DNA of 64,000 nucleotides from NCBI RefSeq assembly GCF_018881775.1, contig NZ_JACVPR010000001.1, forward strand, positions 1,196,318-1,260,317, given 5' to 3'. Position numbers and translations under genes: made by a program. Each line of letters begins with the position of its first letter. The stretch's first letter is position 1. The notes under the pieces were generated by a model. It saw only the letters and a program-made list of their open reading frames with translations, did no database searches and was not told the DNA's origin. The DNA is from Polynucleobacter sp. MWH-Loch1C5. GTDB taxonomy: Bacteria > Pseudomonadota > Gammaproteobacteria > Burkholderiales > Burkholderiaceae. Of the stretch, positions 40,754 through 49,809 are shown in pieces.

Positions 40754-41254
40754 TTATTTTAGCGTTGGTGAGGTCACCGTGGTAGGTTTGTTTTGACGGC
40801 GCTCCGCTAATTTCTTTTTATCTTCTTCGGATAGTTGTTGATAAGCTTGCCATGCCTCTGCTTTTTTCTCTGGTGAGATATTCAGGGTACGAAGATAGTT
40901 GTCGCGCGCTTTTTGACGTTCTTGAGTGGATAGTTGGGCCCAACTTGTCATGCGGGACTGTAGGGTCTGTTTGTCTTGCTCAGACATGCGTGGATAGCGA
41001 TTGGCTACTTCTAACCATTTTTTTTGTCGATCTTTTGTAAGGCTTGACCAATCTGACTCTAACGGAGCCAGAATTAATTTTTGATCCTCACTGAGGCGCT
41101 CCCAGTTTTGTGCAAAAGCGCTGACTTGATAGCCCAATAGAATCGCGACAAACACCAAGATCTGCATGAGTATGCAGCGACTTAAACAAATATAGCGATT
41201 TTGGCATTTTGAATCGCGCAGTAAGGCCCATACAGAAATCCGAGTCGAGCTCAT
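40754..41254 (-). CDS. DUF3106 family exported protein with Trp/Leu helical repeats
   Basis: 166 residues if the ATG at 41254, directly abutting the DUF3619 stop, is used. An ATG at 41167 would give a 137-residue form whose first residues, MQILVFVAILLGYQVSAFAQ, look like a cleaner signal peptide. After the hydrophobic segment the protein is a series of short helical units (LSEDQKLILAPLESDW, LTKDRQKKWLEVANRYPRMS, LSTQERQKARDNY, LSEEDKKKLAERR). The L-S/T-x-x-x-(K/R/Q) spacing resembles LTxxQ periplasmic stress sensors such as CpxP, Spy and CnrX. That likeness is my inference; the family has no known function. Confidence 0.75.
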   Translation of the reverse strand: MSSTRISVWALLRDSKCQNRYICLSRCILMQILVFVAILLGYQVSAFAQNWERLSEDQKLILAPLESDWSSLTKDRQKKWLEVANRYPRMSEQDKQTLQSRMTSWAQLSTQERQKARDNYLRTLNISPEKKAEAWQAYQQLSEEDKKKLAERRQNKPTTVTSPTLK

Positions 41255-41707
41255 TTAAGCCTCGTCTTCGTCGTCTTCGGGGACTACTTCTAGATCCTTA
41301 CCGTTGGTGATTAAAAAGCGCACATAGCCATCATCTTTGTAGGCTTCAAAAGGCACTTGATCAATCAATACTGCGCTATCGACTTTGGCAATATCTTTGA
41401 TACGTTGATCACTTTGCCAGTCTGCAATGAAGAATAGACCAAGGACTAAGGCAGCCATCGGCAAGTATGTCGCTATCTTCAACATCGACCCATTCGATGT
41501 GAAGCCCCAATTAGTTTTGGGGTGGCCAGCAAATGCGTACTCTGGCACTGCTACTGGTGATTTTTGGGCATCTAGGGCTTGCAAACGAGCTTCACGTAAG
41601 CGCTGCGCCACTTTTTCAGAAACAGGGAGGTCTTTGCTCAGGGCGTGAGTCAACATCCCGAGATTCTGCTCGAGGTGTTCCGCTTGTGTTGTGTTCCATT
41701 TACTCAC
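41255..41707 (-). CDS. DUF3619 family single-pass membrane protein, possible anti-sigma factor
   Basis: 150 residues from the GTG at 41707, chosen because AAGGA lies seven bases upstream; the longer ATG frame at 41734 has no such site. The start overlaps the end of the sigma factor gene by eight bases, so it is translationally coupled. Residues 1-75 are polar with an amphipathic helix (KVAQRLREARLQALDAQ). One membrane helix follows at about 76-96, then a 50-residue C-terminal part ending in EDDEDEA. Position and topology fit an anti-sigma factor, which is inference; no known anti-sigma motif is recognised. Confidence 0.75.
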   Translation of the reverse strand: MSKWNTTQAEHLEQNLGMLTHALSKDLPVSEKVAQRLREARLQALDAQKSPVAVPEYAFAGHPKTNWGFTSNGSMLKIATYLPMAALVLGLFFIADWQSDQRIKDIAKVDSAVLIDQVPFEAYKDDGYVRFLITNGKDLEVVPEDDEDEA

Positions 41708-42278
41708 GATTAAGTCCTTGTTTTTTAAGGGCATAAGCCAATGCTGAAGCAGCTCTTGAGCAATGTGTTTTCACGCTACCTTCAGAGCAACCCATGATTT
41801 TTGCCGTTTCTGCAATATCAAGCCCGTCCCAATAACGCATGAGGAAGGCTTCGCGTTGACGTGTCGGCAGCTTTTCAATCTCATTTTCGATGATTTTGAG
41901 CGTTTCTTTACGTTCGAGTAGCTTTTCAGCATTGTGAAGGAAGCTAAACTCATGATTTACATCAATAAATTCCAGTGGATCGGAAGAGTCATGACCGTCT
42001 TCAGGGTCTTGAGACTGGAAAGCAGAGAAAAAGCTCAACCAGTTATTTTGGGTTTTTTGCCGCCTAAACCAGTCCATCGTGGCATTGTGCAAAATCCGAT
42101 TAAACAACATGGGGAACTCTTGGGCAGGATGGTCGCCATACTTTTGGGCTAAGCGCATCATGCTGTCTTGAACGATATCGAGGGCTGCTTCGTCATCTCT
42201 CGTGGCATAGGCCGCCCGCTTAAAAGCTTTGAGCTCAATGCTTTTAAGAAAGTCGGAAAGTTCTTTTTCAGATGCCAT
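41700..42278 (-). CDS. ECF-type RNA polymerase sigma factor
   Basis: 192 residues from the ATG at 42278; a TTG five codons upstream is the alternative. Region 2 is recognisable in ALDIVQDSMMRLAQKY and MDWFRRQK, and region 4 as a helix-turn-helix in LPTRQREAFLMRYWDGLDIAETAKIMGCSEGSVKTH-type sequence (residues about 138-175). Regions 1 and 3 are missing, as in ECF factors. TTGGGT-17-TCTAAT ends six bases before the ATG, giving a predicted leaderless mRNA. It heads a four-gene unit with DUF3619, DUF3106 and RDD genes and is divergent from ilvB. Confidence 0.9.
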   Translation of the reverse strand: MASEKELSDFLKSIELKAFKRAAYATRDDEAALDIVQDSMMRLAQKYGDHPAQEFPMLFNRILHNATMDWFRRQKTQNNWLSFFSAFQSQDPEDGHDSSDPLEFIDVNHEFSFLHNAEKLLERKETLKIIENEIEKLPTRQREAFLMRYWDGLDIAETAKIMGCSEGSVKTHCSRAASALAYALKKQGLNRE

Positions 42279-42284
42279 ATGCGT

Positions 42285-42313
42285 ATTAGACAACTTATTG
42301 AAAGTCTACCCAA
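42285..42313 (-). promoter_or_regulatory. Predicted ECF sigma gene promoter, leaderless geometry
   Basis: On the - strand TTGGGT (42313-42308), a 17-base spacer and TCTAAT (42290-42285) are followed by six bases and the ATG. The -10 matches five of six consensus positions. Confidence 0.5.
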
Positions 42314-42471
42314 GAGTTCTGCTTATAGGCTAAAATAGTAGGTTCGACTTGCCGGACCTTTCATGAGATGGTTTTTTCCGGATTAAGCGCTAACGGCTCG
42401 CGCCTTGACCACAAGTTAAGTGTCAGAGCAACCCAAACAATTTTTTGCCGAAAATTGCAAAGGAGAAAATG

Positions 42472-44241
42472 ATGAATGCAAATAACAGCGCGGAACTTTT
42501 GAACCCTGCTAAACAAAACGATGTCAGCGGCCCAGAAATGATTGGTGCCGAAATTCTTGTGCATGCTTTGCACGCCGAAGGTGTGGAATTTGTCTGGGGC
42601 TATCCCGGTGGTTCAGTTCTTTACATCTACGATGAGATTTTTAAACAAAACAAGTTTGAGCACATTTTGGTGCGTCACGAACAGGCTGCAGTTCATGCTG
42701 CTGACGGTTACGCGCGAGCCACAGGGAATGTGGGCGTCGCTTTAGTGACCTCAGGCCCAGGTGTTACCAATGCCGTGACCGGTATTGCTACAGCCTATAT
42801 GGACTCTATTCCAATGGTCATTATCACGGGCAACGTCCCAACGCACGCCATTGGTGAAGATGCTTTCCAAGAGTGTGACACTGTGGGTATTACTCGCCCC
42901 ATCGTCAAACATAATTTCTTGGTGAAAGACGTTAAAGATTTAGCGCTTACCCTGAAAAAAGCTTTTCATATTGCTAAAACAGGTCGCCCTGGCCCTGTGG
43001 TGGTGGATATTCCGAAGGATGTTTCATTCCAAAAGGCGCCATTCCATTACCCTAGCGATTTGATGATGCGCTCCTATAACCCGGTGAGCAAAGGTCACAG
43101 CGGTCAGATACGTAAGGCTGTATCACTATTGTTAGAGGCGGAGCGTCCTTATATCTATACCGGTGGTGGCGTGATTTTGTCAGACGCCGCTGCTGAGCTA
43201 AAAGCTTTTGCTGAACTACTCGGCTATCCAGTGACCAATACTCTGATGGGTTTGGGTGGTTTCCCAGGTACACATCCGAATTTTGTGGGCATGCTGGGTA
43301 TGCATGGTACGTATGAAGCGAATATGAGCATGCAGCATTGCGATGTTCTGATTGCTATCGGTGCGCGTTTTGATGACCGAGTGATTGGTAATCCAAAACA
43401 TTTCGCAAGCAACCCTCGCAAAATTATTCATATTGATATTGACCCCTCAGTGATTTCTAAGCGCGTTAAGGTCGATGTACCGATCGTGGGTAATCTCAAA
43501 GAAGTATTGGTTGAGATGACGGCTTTGATTCAGTCTTCACCCGCGCGTAAAAACCAAGCTAAGGTTGACGCTTGGTGGTCACAAATTAATGAGTGGCGTA
43601 AAAAAGACTGCTTGAAGTACGATCGCGATTCAGAAATCGTCAAACCTCAGTATGTGGTTGAGAAGATTTGGGAGCTCACCAAAGGTGATGCTTTCATTTG
43701 TTCTGACGTGGGTCAGCATCAAATGTGGGCAGCGCAGTTCTATAAATTTGATAAGCCACGTCGTTGGATTAATTCAGGCGGCTTGGGCACCATGGGTGTT
43801 GGCTTACCTTATGCCATGGGTATCAAAAAGAAGTTCCCTGACTCAGAAGTCGTCACTATTACAGGTGAAGGTTCTATTCAGATGTGTATTCAAGAACTAT
43901 CCACTTGTTTGCAGTACGACACGCCTGTCAAAGTGGTATCTCTGAACAACCGTTATTTAGGTATGGTGCGTCAGTGGCAAGAGCTGACTTACGACAAGCG
44001 TTACTCACACTCCTACATGGACTCTTTACCTGACTTTGTAAAGTTAGCTGAAGCTTTTGGTCATGTGGGGATGCGTATTGAGAAGAAGTCAGACGTTGAG
44101 CCTGCTCTCAGAGAGGCCTTTAAGCTCAGGGATCGTACCGTGTTTATGGATTTCCAAACGGACCCTGGTGAAAACGTCTGGCCGATGGTTCAGGCCGGTA
44201 AGGGCATTACAGAAATGCTCTTGGGAAGTGAGGATTTGTAA
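42472..44241 (+). CDS. ilvB: Acetolactate synthase large subunit
   Basis: 589 residues from the second of two tandem ATGs (42469 or 42472), with AGGAG six bases before it. The TPP enzyme domains are evident: GYPGGSVLYIYDEI near 40, the catalytic Glu in LVRHEQAAVHAADGYARA near 62, the FAD-domain MLGMHGTYEANM near 280 and the Mg-TPP motif TGEGSIQMCIQEL near 470. It makes acetolactate or acetohydroxybutyrate for valine, leucine and isoleucine. ilvN overlaps its stop. The 180-base upstream region shared with the divergent sigma gene contains several weak hairpins but no clear leader peptide. Confidence 0.95.
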   Translation: MNANNSAELLNPAKQNDVSGPEMIGAEILVHALHAEGVEFVWGYPGGSVLYIYDEIFKQNKFEHILVRHEQAAVHAADGYARATGNVGVALVTSGPGVTNAVTGIATAYMDSIPMVIITGNVPTHAIGEDAFQECDTVGITRPIVKHNFLVKDVKDLALTLKKAFHIAKTGRPGPVVVDIPKDVSFQKAPFHYPSDLMMRSYNPVSKGHSGQIRKAVSLLLEAERPYIYTGGGVILSDAAAELKAFAELLGYPVTNTLMGLGGFPGTHPNFVGMLGMHGTYEANMSMQHCDVLIAIGARFDDRVIGNPKHFASNPRKIIHIDIDPSVISKRVKVDVPIVGNLKEVLVEMTALIQSSPARKNQAKVDAWWSQINEWRKKDCLKYDRDSEIVKPQYVVEKIWELTKGDAFICSDVGQHQMWAAQFYKFDKPRRWINSGGLGTMGVGLPYAMGIKKKFPDSEVVTITGEGSIQMCIQELSTCLQYDTPVKVVSLNNRYLGMVRQWQELTYDKRYSHSYMDSLPDFVKLAEAFGHVGMRIEKKSDVEPALREAFKLRDRTVFMDFQTDPGENVWPMVQAGKGITEMLLGSEDL

Positions 44242-44732
44242 TGCGACATATTATTTCCGTGCTCTTGGAGAATGAACCGGGTGCCTTGTCACGCGTGGTC
44301 GGTTTATTCTCTGCTCGCGGCTACAACATTGAGTCACTCACTGTGGCGCCAACAGAAGATCCTTCTTTATCTCGCATGACGATTGTGTCAATTGGTAGTG
44401 AGGATGTGGTGGAGCAAATTACCAAGCACCTGAATCGTCTCGTCGATGTGGTCAAGCTCATCGATTTGAGCGATGGCCCGCATATCGAACGCGAGCTAAT
44501 GTTAATCAAGGTGCGTGCAGTGGGTAAGGAGCGTGAAGAGATGAAGCGTATGACGGATATTTTCCGCGGTCGCGTCATTGATGTCACTGATAAGTCATAC
44601 ACCATTGAGTTAACTGGTGATGCTGCTAAGTTAGATGCTTTTATTGAGGCAGTGGATAAGAGCGCTATTTTGGAAACGGTTCGCACCGGTACATCAGGTG
44701 TGGGTCGTGGTGAGCGAATTTTAAAAGCTTAA
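44241..44732 (+). CDS. ilvN: Acetolactate synthase small (regulatory) subunit
   Basis: 163 residues. The ATG overlaps the ilvB stop (TAATG), which indicates coupled translation of the two subunits. The N-terminal ACT domain begins MRHIISVLLENEPGALSRVVGLFSARGYNIESL (family pattern), which binds valine for feedback inhibition. The C-terminal half (residues 80-163) is the second regulatory domain. It activates and confers feedback control on IlvB. Confidence 0.95.
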   Translation: MRHIISVLLENEPGALSRVVGLFSARGYNIESLTVAPTEDPSLSRMTIVSIGSEDVVEQITKHLNRLVDVVKLIDLSDGPHIERELMLIKVRAVGKEREEMKRMTDIFRGRVIDVTDKSYTIELTGDAAKLDAFIEAVDKSAILETVRTGTSGVGRGERILKA

Positions 44733-44745
44733 TATTTTTAAATAA

Positions 44746-45786
<1,041 letters not shown>

Positions 45787-45818
45787 GAACCAAGATCAAT
45801 TCATAGATAGGAGACAGC

Positions 45819-46475
45819 ATGGCAGTTAATTACCCACATCCAATCATCGCTCGTGAAGGTTGGCCGCATGTGGCAATCAGTGGTGCTGTGCTGTTTCTGG
45901 TTCATTCCATGGGAGGCTGGGCTTGGTCTTGGCCCTTTTGGATTATTTTTATCTTTGTGGTTCAGTTCTTTCGTGATCCAGGTCGTCTAGTGCCTGTTGC
46001 CAAAGATACTGTTTTATCGCCTGCCGACGGCAGAGTGATTGTGGTTGAAAAAGCTTTTGATCCGTACGCTAAACGTGAAGCATTAAAAATCAGCGTTTTC
46101 ATGAACGTCTTTAATGTCCACTCGAATCGTGCGGCTGTTAATGGCGTAGTGAAGGCCATTGAATATTTCCCTGGCAAGTTTGTGAATGCCGACTTAGATA
46201 AAGCCTCAGAAGAAAATGAGCGCAATGCAGTCATCATTGATGCCAATGGTCATACCATCACCTTGGTGCAAGTAGCTGGTTTGATTGCGCGTCGCATTCT
46301 CTGTTACATCCGCTTAGGGGATCGTCTGAAAAAAGGTGAGCGCTATGGCTTTATTCGTTTTGGCTCACGCGTAGATGTTTATCTCCCACTCACAGCAGAA
46401 CCCCTAGTCACGGTTGGGGAAAAAGTCTCTGCTACAACCACCATACTAGCCAAAATTCCCGGTTTAGACTCATAA
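45819..46475 (+). CDS. psd: Phosphatidylserine decarboxylase proenzyme
   Basis: 218 residues, the short class. Hydrophobic helices occupy about 18-50. [23 protein letters not shown] near 50-72 and [15 protein letters not shown] near 95-110 are family motifs. The self-cleavage site giving the pyruvoyl group is the Gly-Ser of [11 protein letters not shown] near 188. It makes phosphatidylethanolamine in the inner membrane, and the gene for its precursor enzyme (pssA) follows seven bases later. Confidence 0.94.
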   Translation: MAVNYPHPIIAREGWPHVAISGAVLFLVHSMGGWAWSWPFWIIFIFVVQFFRDPGRLVPVAKDTVLSPADGRVIVVEKAFDPYAKREALKISVFMNVFNVHSNRAAVNGVVKAIEYFPGKFVNADLDKASEENERNAVIIDANGHTITLVQVAGLIARRILCYIRLGDRLKKGERYGFIRFGSRVDVYLPLTAEPLVTVGEKVSATTTILAKIPGLDS

Positions 46476-46482
46476 TAGGTTC

Positions 46483-47337
46483 ATGAGTACATTTCGTCGC
46501 CGTCGTTTGCGTTCGACTAAGTCATTGCCGTCGAACGTCACCCCCTTACGTCAAGGGGATTGGAATCCTAATGCAGGACGTGGGGATCGTCCGCGTAATC
46601 GTGGCATCTATTTGTTGCCGAACGCCTTTACTACGGCAGCTTTGTTTTGTGGCTTCTTTGCGATTGTGCAAGCCATGAACCAACGTTTCGAAGCGGCAGC
46701 CATTGCTATTTTTTGTGCTTTAGTTCTTGATGGTATGGATGGCCGTGTGGCGCGTATGACCAATACGCAAAGCCCATTTGGTGAGCAATACGACTCTTTG
46801 GCGGATATGGTTTCTTTTGGTGTGGCTCCTGCCTTGGTTGCTTATGAGTGGGTACTGAAGGATTTGGGTAAGTGGGGTTGGCTGGCCGCTTTTGCTTATT
46901 GCGCAGGGGCTGCCTTACGCTTAGCCCGCTTTAATACCAATATTGGCGTGGTTGATAAACGCTTCTTTCAGGGATTGCCCAGCCCAGCTGCTGCCTCTTT
47001 AATCGCCGGTTTTGTGTGGTTAGCGGTGGATAACAAATTGCCTGTCCAAGAGTACGCGATTCCTTGGGTGATGTTTGGTTTAACCATCTATGCCGGTATT
47101 ACGATGGTATCTAACGCCATGTTCTATAGTGGTAAGGCGCTTGATGTCCGTTATCGCGCCCCCTTTGGCATGATGGTGGTCGTTATTTTGGGCTTTGTTT
47201 TGATTTCTAGTGACCCACCTTTGGCCCTATTTGGCTTATTTGTGGCTTATGCGATTTCTGGCTATGTATTTTGGGTTTGGCAGAAATTTGTTGCAAAGCA
47301 AAAAGATGCCCCGAATTCATTGATTGACACACAATAA
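46483..47337 (+). CDS. pssA: CDP-diacylglycerol--serine O-phosphatidyltransferase
   Basis: 284 residues with a basic N-terminus (MSTFRRRRLRSTKSLPSN) and about eight hydrophobic helices from residue 45. The CDP-alcohol phosphotransferase motif DGMDGRVARMTN, followed by GEQYDSLAD (residues about 86-108), carries the metal-binding aspartates. It makes phosphatidylserine, the substrate of the adjacent Psd. It ends 24 bases before the leucine leader peptide; the leuL -35 box lies inside its last codons. Confidence 0.94.
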   Translation: MSTFRRRRLRSTKSLPSNVTPLRQGDWNPNAGRGDRPRNRGIYLLPNAFTTAALFCGFFAIVQAMNQRFEAAAIAIFCALVLDGMDGRVARMTNTQSPFGEQYDSLADMVSFGVAPALVAYEWVLKDLGKWGWLAAFAYCAGAALRLARFNTNIGVVDKRFFQGLPSPAAASLIAGFVWLAVDNKLPVQEYAIPWVMFGLTIYAGITMVSNAMFYSGKALDVRYRAPFGMMVVVILGFVLISSDPPLALFGLFVAYAISGYVFWVWQKFVAKQKDAPNSLIDTQ

Positions 47338-47354
47338 TCATTTTTGTGTATATT
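47324..47354 (+). promoter_or_regulatory. Predicted leuL/leuA promoter
   Basis: A perfect TTGACA (47324-47329) and TATATT (47349-47354) are separated by 19 bases. The -10 ends seven bases before the leader peptide ATG, so +1 would fall on or next to that ATG. Spacing of 19 is longer than ideal. Confidence 0.5.
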
Positions 47355-47361
47355 AGTGTTT

Positions 47362-47430
47362 ATGAAATTTAAATCTTTGCTTCTCTTGTTACTGGGACTA
47401 GGTCAAAACCTGGGGTCGGTGCACGCTTGA
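47362..47430 (+). CDS. leuL: Leucine leader peptide
   Basis: A 22-codon frame encoding MKFKSLLLLLLGLGQNLGSV followed by His-Ala and TGA. Eight of 22 codons are leucine, including six in a row (residues 6-11) that use five different codons. It precedes leuA and is followed by a terminator hairpin, the arrangement of amino-acid attenuators. Ribosome stalling at the leucine run when charged tRNA-Leu is scarce should leave CTGGGGT (47410-47416) free to pair with ACCCCGG (47463-47469) and block the terminator. No Shine-Dalgarno is seen before the ATG. Confidence 0.85.
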   Translation: MKFKSLLLLLLGLGQNLGSVHA

Positions 47431-47461
47431 ACGATTAGCAAATATAAACGAGCAAACATCA

Positions 47462-47486
47462 AACCCCGGCCCAGCTGGGGTTTTTT
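47462..47486 (+). terminator. leuA attenuator terminator
   Basis: AACCCC (47462-47467) pairs with GGGGTT (47477-47482), with the T run covering 47481-47486. The left arm is also complementary to 47410-47416 inside leuL, giving mutually exclusive structures. It lies 30 bases before the leuA start. Confidence 0.85.
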
Positions 47487-47516
47487 ATTATGGGTAGTTC
47501 TAATGTAGGAGGCGGT

Positions 47517-49064
47517 ATGACAGATAAGTTGATCATTTTTGACACCACATTGCGTGATGGTGAGCAGTCGCCTGGCGCTTCAATGACTAAGGACGAAAAG
47601 GTCCGTATCGCTCGTCAGCTCGAAAGACTGAAAGTGGACGTGATTGAGGCAGGTTTTGCCGCGAGCTCCAATGGTGACTTTGAGGCGATCTCGGCCATTG
47701 CTCAGGTGATTAAGGATTCGACGGTATGTTCTTTGGCACGCGCCAATGAAAAAGATATTGGCCGTGCTGCAGAAGCATTGAAGGCTGCGAACTCTAAGCG
47801 TATCCATACTTTTATCGCTACCAGCGCCTTGCATATGGAAAAGAAGTTACGTATGACGCCTGATGAGGTCTATGAGCAAGCGATTAAAGCAATTCGCTTT
47901 GCCCGCTCACACACCAATGATGTTGAGTTTTCTCCAGAAGATGGCTATCGCTCAGATGTGGACTTCTTGTGCCGCGTCTTAGAGGCGGTGATCAAAGAGG
48001 GCGCCACAACGATCAACGTGCCCGACACGGTGGGTTATGCGGTACCTGAGCTCTACGGTGAGTTTATTAGAACTTTGCGCGAGCGCATTCCTAATTCAGA
48101 TAAAGCTATATGGTCTGTGCATTGCCACAATGATTTAGGTATGGGTGTGGCGAACTCCCTAGCAGGGGTGAAGATTGGTGGTGCGCGCCAAGTCGAATGT
48201 ACGATCAACGGTTTAGGTGAGCGTGCTGGCAATACTTCTTTAGAAGAAGTCGTGATGGCGATTAAAACTCGTAAGGACTACTTCAATTTGGCGGTAGGCA
48301 TTGATACGAGCCAAATTGTGCCGGCCTCAAAGATGGTGTCACAAATCACTGGCTTTGTGGTCCAGCCTAACAAGGCTGTGGTGGGGGCGAACGCTTTTGC
48401 CCACGCCTCTGGCATTCACCAAGATGGTGTTTTGAAAGCTCGTGATACCTATGAAATCATGCGTGCTGAAGATGTGGGTTGGTCTGCCAATAAGATTGTT
48501 CTTGGTAAATTGTCAGGGCGTAATGCGTTTAAACAGCGTTTGCAAGAATTGGGTATTGAGTTGGAGTCAGAGGCTGAGCTCAATGATGCATTTGCACGGT
48601 TTAAAGCCTTAGCTGATCAAAAAGCAGAAATTTTCGACGAGGATATTACAGCGATTGTTTCTAATACCGCACAAGCGGAAGCTAGTGATTACTATCGTTT
48701 TGTCTCCATGGCGCAAAAGTCTGAGACGGGTGAGCGCCCTCAGGCCAAAGTTGTATTCAAGGTGGGACAAGAGGAGTCGGTCTCACAAGCTGAAGGCAAT
48801 GGCCCCGTCGATGCCACTTTGAATGCTATTGAAAGTAAGGCGAAATCTGGGGCTGAGTTATTGCTCTATTCAGTGAATGCGATCACGACCGGCACAGAGT
48901 CTCAGGGTGAGGTGACGGTCCGCTTGTCTAAAGGGGGCCGTATTGTGAACGGGGTCGGCACCGATCCGGATATCGTGGCAGCATCGGCCAAAGCTTATTT
49001 GGCGGCCTTGAATAAATTGCATGATCCGAGTCAGCAAAAGCTCAACGCACAAATGGCTCCATAA
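47517..49064 (+). CDS. leuA: 2-isopropylmalate synthase
   Basis: 515 residues from the ATG at 47517, which has AGGAGG six bases upstream; a nine-residue extension to 47490 would start within the attenuator tail. The catalytic TIM-barrel motif [17 protein letters not shown] is at residues 7-23, with the metal-binding His pair in [15 protein letters not shown] near 203 and [16 protein letters not shown] near 230. The C-terminal leucine-binding regulatory domain starts near 390. It catalyses the first committed step of leucine synthesis and is expected to be controlled both by feedback and by the leader peptide. Confidence 0.97.
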   Translation: MTDKLIIFDTTLRDGEQSPGASMTKDEKVRIARQLERLKVDVIEAGFAASSNGDFEAISAIAQVIKDSTVCSLARANEKDIGRAAEALKAANSKRIHTFIATSALHMEKKLRMTPDEVYEQAIKAIRFARSHTNDVEFSPEDGYRSDVDFLCRVLEAVIKEGATTINVPDTVGYAVPELYGEFIRTLRERIPNSDKAIWSVHCHNDLGMGVANSLAGVKIGGARQVECTINGLGERAGNTSLEEVVMAIKTRKDYFNLAVGIDTSQIVPASKMVSQITGFVVQPNKAVVGANAFAHASGIHQDGVLKARDTYEIMRAEDVGWSANKIVLGKLSGRNAFKQRLQELGIELESEAELNDAFARFKALADQKAEIFDEDITAIVSNTAQAEASDYYRFVSMAQKSETGERPQAKVVFKVGQEESVSQAEGNGPVDATLNAIESKAKSGAELLLYSVNAITTGTESQGEVTVRLSKGGRIVNGVGTDPDIVAASAKAYLAALNKLHDPSQQKLNAQMAP

Positions 49065-49109
49065 GACCAAAGAGTCACAGGGTCGCAGGACCTGATTAAG
49101 CAGGGTGAA

Positions 49110-49133
49110 CAGGGCGAAAAATCGCCCTGTTTT
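49110..49133 (+). terminator. Terminator of leuA
   Basis: CAGGGCGA (49110-49117) pairs with TCGCCCTG (49122-49129) around an AAAA loop, followed by four T. Confidence 0.9.
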
Positions 49134-49202
49134 CATATAAACCCTTGATTTATATATGTTTAGCTCTTGAAACTGTCTTTTTAGGACAAAATCAGCTACA
49201 AT

Positions 49203-49337
49203 TTGAGTCTTGCCTGTTTTTAGGTATGGGTCGTCAAAAGCCAAGGATTGATAGGTATTTTTAGGTTTTGGCGCTTTTTAACACGGCATCAGCGGTTCTC
49301 AGTAGAGCGACTGCGGTGTTCGCAAGTGGAGTAAATA
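49203..49337 (+). promoter_or_regulatory. Structured 5' leader of rpsO
   Basis: TACAAT at 49197-49202 is a possible -10 box, giving a leader of about 130 bases. Inside, AAAAGCCAA pairs with TTGGC(GC)TTTT, and AACAC...GTGTT encloses a CTC/GAG stem near the start codon. rpsO leaders in other bacteria bind S15 for autoregulation; whether this one does is inference. Confidence 0.4.
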
Positions 49338-49607
49338 ATGACTGTAGCAAATATTAATAAGGCTGAAATCGTTCAGCAAAACGCTCGTGGCGCAAATGAC
49401 ACAGGTAGTCCAGAAGTTCAGGTTGCTTTGTTGACTGCGCGTATTAACGAGTTGACCCCTCACTTCAAGGCCAATGCCAAAGATCATCACAGCCGTCGTG
49501 GTTTGTTGAAGATGGTGAGCCGTCGTCGTCGTTTGCTCGACTATCTCAAGGGTAAGGATTTTGATCGTTACCGTGCCTTGATTGATAAGCTCGGTCTACG
49601 TAAATAA
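49338..49607 (+). CDS. rpsO: 30S ribosomal protein S15
   Basis: 89 residues, exactly the usual length, with GTGGAG before the [41 protein letters not shown] is the rRNA-binding helix pattern (residues 20-57) and [20 protein letters not shown] the C-terminal signature. It binds 16S rRNA and starts platform assembly. A strong terminator follows, and pnp lies 202 bases downstream, the conserved rpsO-pnp order. Confidence 0.98.
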   Translation: MTVANINKAEIVQQNARGANDTGSPEVQVALLTARINELTPHFKANAKDHHSRRGLLKMVSRRRRLLDYLKGKDFDRYRALIDKLGLRK

Positions 49608-49617
49608 ATTTCGAAAG

Positions 49618-49649
49618 ATGCCTGCTAAGTTTTTTTAAGCAGGCATTTT
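49618..49649 (+). terminator. Terminator between rpsO and pnp
   Basis: ATGCCTGCT (49618-49626) pairs with AGCAGGCAT (49638-49646), followed by T residues. Partial read-through to pnp is possible. Confidence 0.88.
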
Positions 49650-49684
49650 CGTTTAGGGCGGAGTGTATTTGCGCGCTGGACCCG

Positions 49685-49804
49685 TGTCATTCCATAGGTA
49701 AGTTTGTAAAAGCTTTTCTCTGGAATGGCATCCACGCCAAACAATACGCATCTGCTCCAGTGCTGCCATGACGCTGCTGTTTCATGGCGATTGTTGATTG
49801 GAGA
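49685..49804 (+). promoter_or_regulatory. Structured pnp leader with possible RNase III/PNPase control hairpins
   Basis: Two structures are visible. TGTCATTCCA (49685-49694) pairs with TGGAATGGCA (49721-49730) with one G-U pair. A second nested structure has GCCATGA/TCATGGC (49765-49771 with 49782-49788) inside AACAAT/ATTGTT, and CCA (49737-49739) pairs with TGG at 49799-49801. The last pair takes in the first G bases of the GGAGA ribosome binding site. Confidence 0.6.
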
Positions 49805-49809
49805 TAGAT

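Noticed and set aside
42351..42381. CCGG...CCGG hairpin with a T run in the ilvB leader as an attenuator
   Set aside because: The stem is short with a large bulge and the T run lies inside it, so it does not form a convincing terminator.
42368..42472. 34-codon frame overlapping the ilvB start, and a 7-codon frame at 42363, as possible leader peptides
   Set aside because: Neither has a ribosome binding site or a run of branched-chain codons, and no clear terminator follows, unlike the leuA leader.
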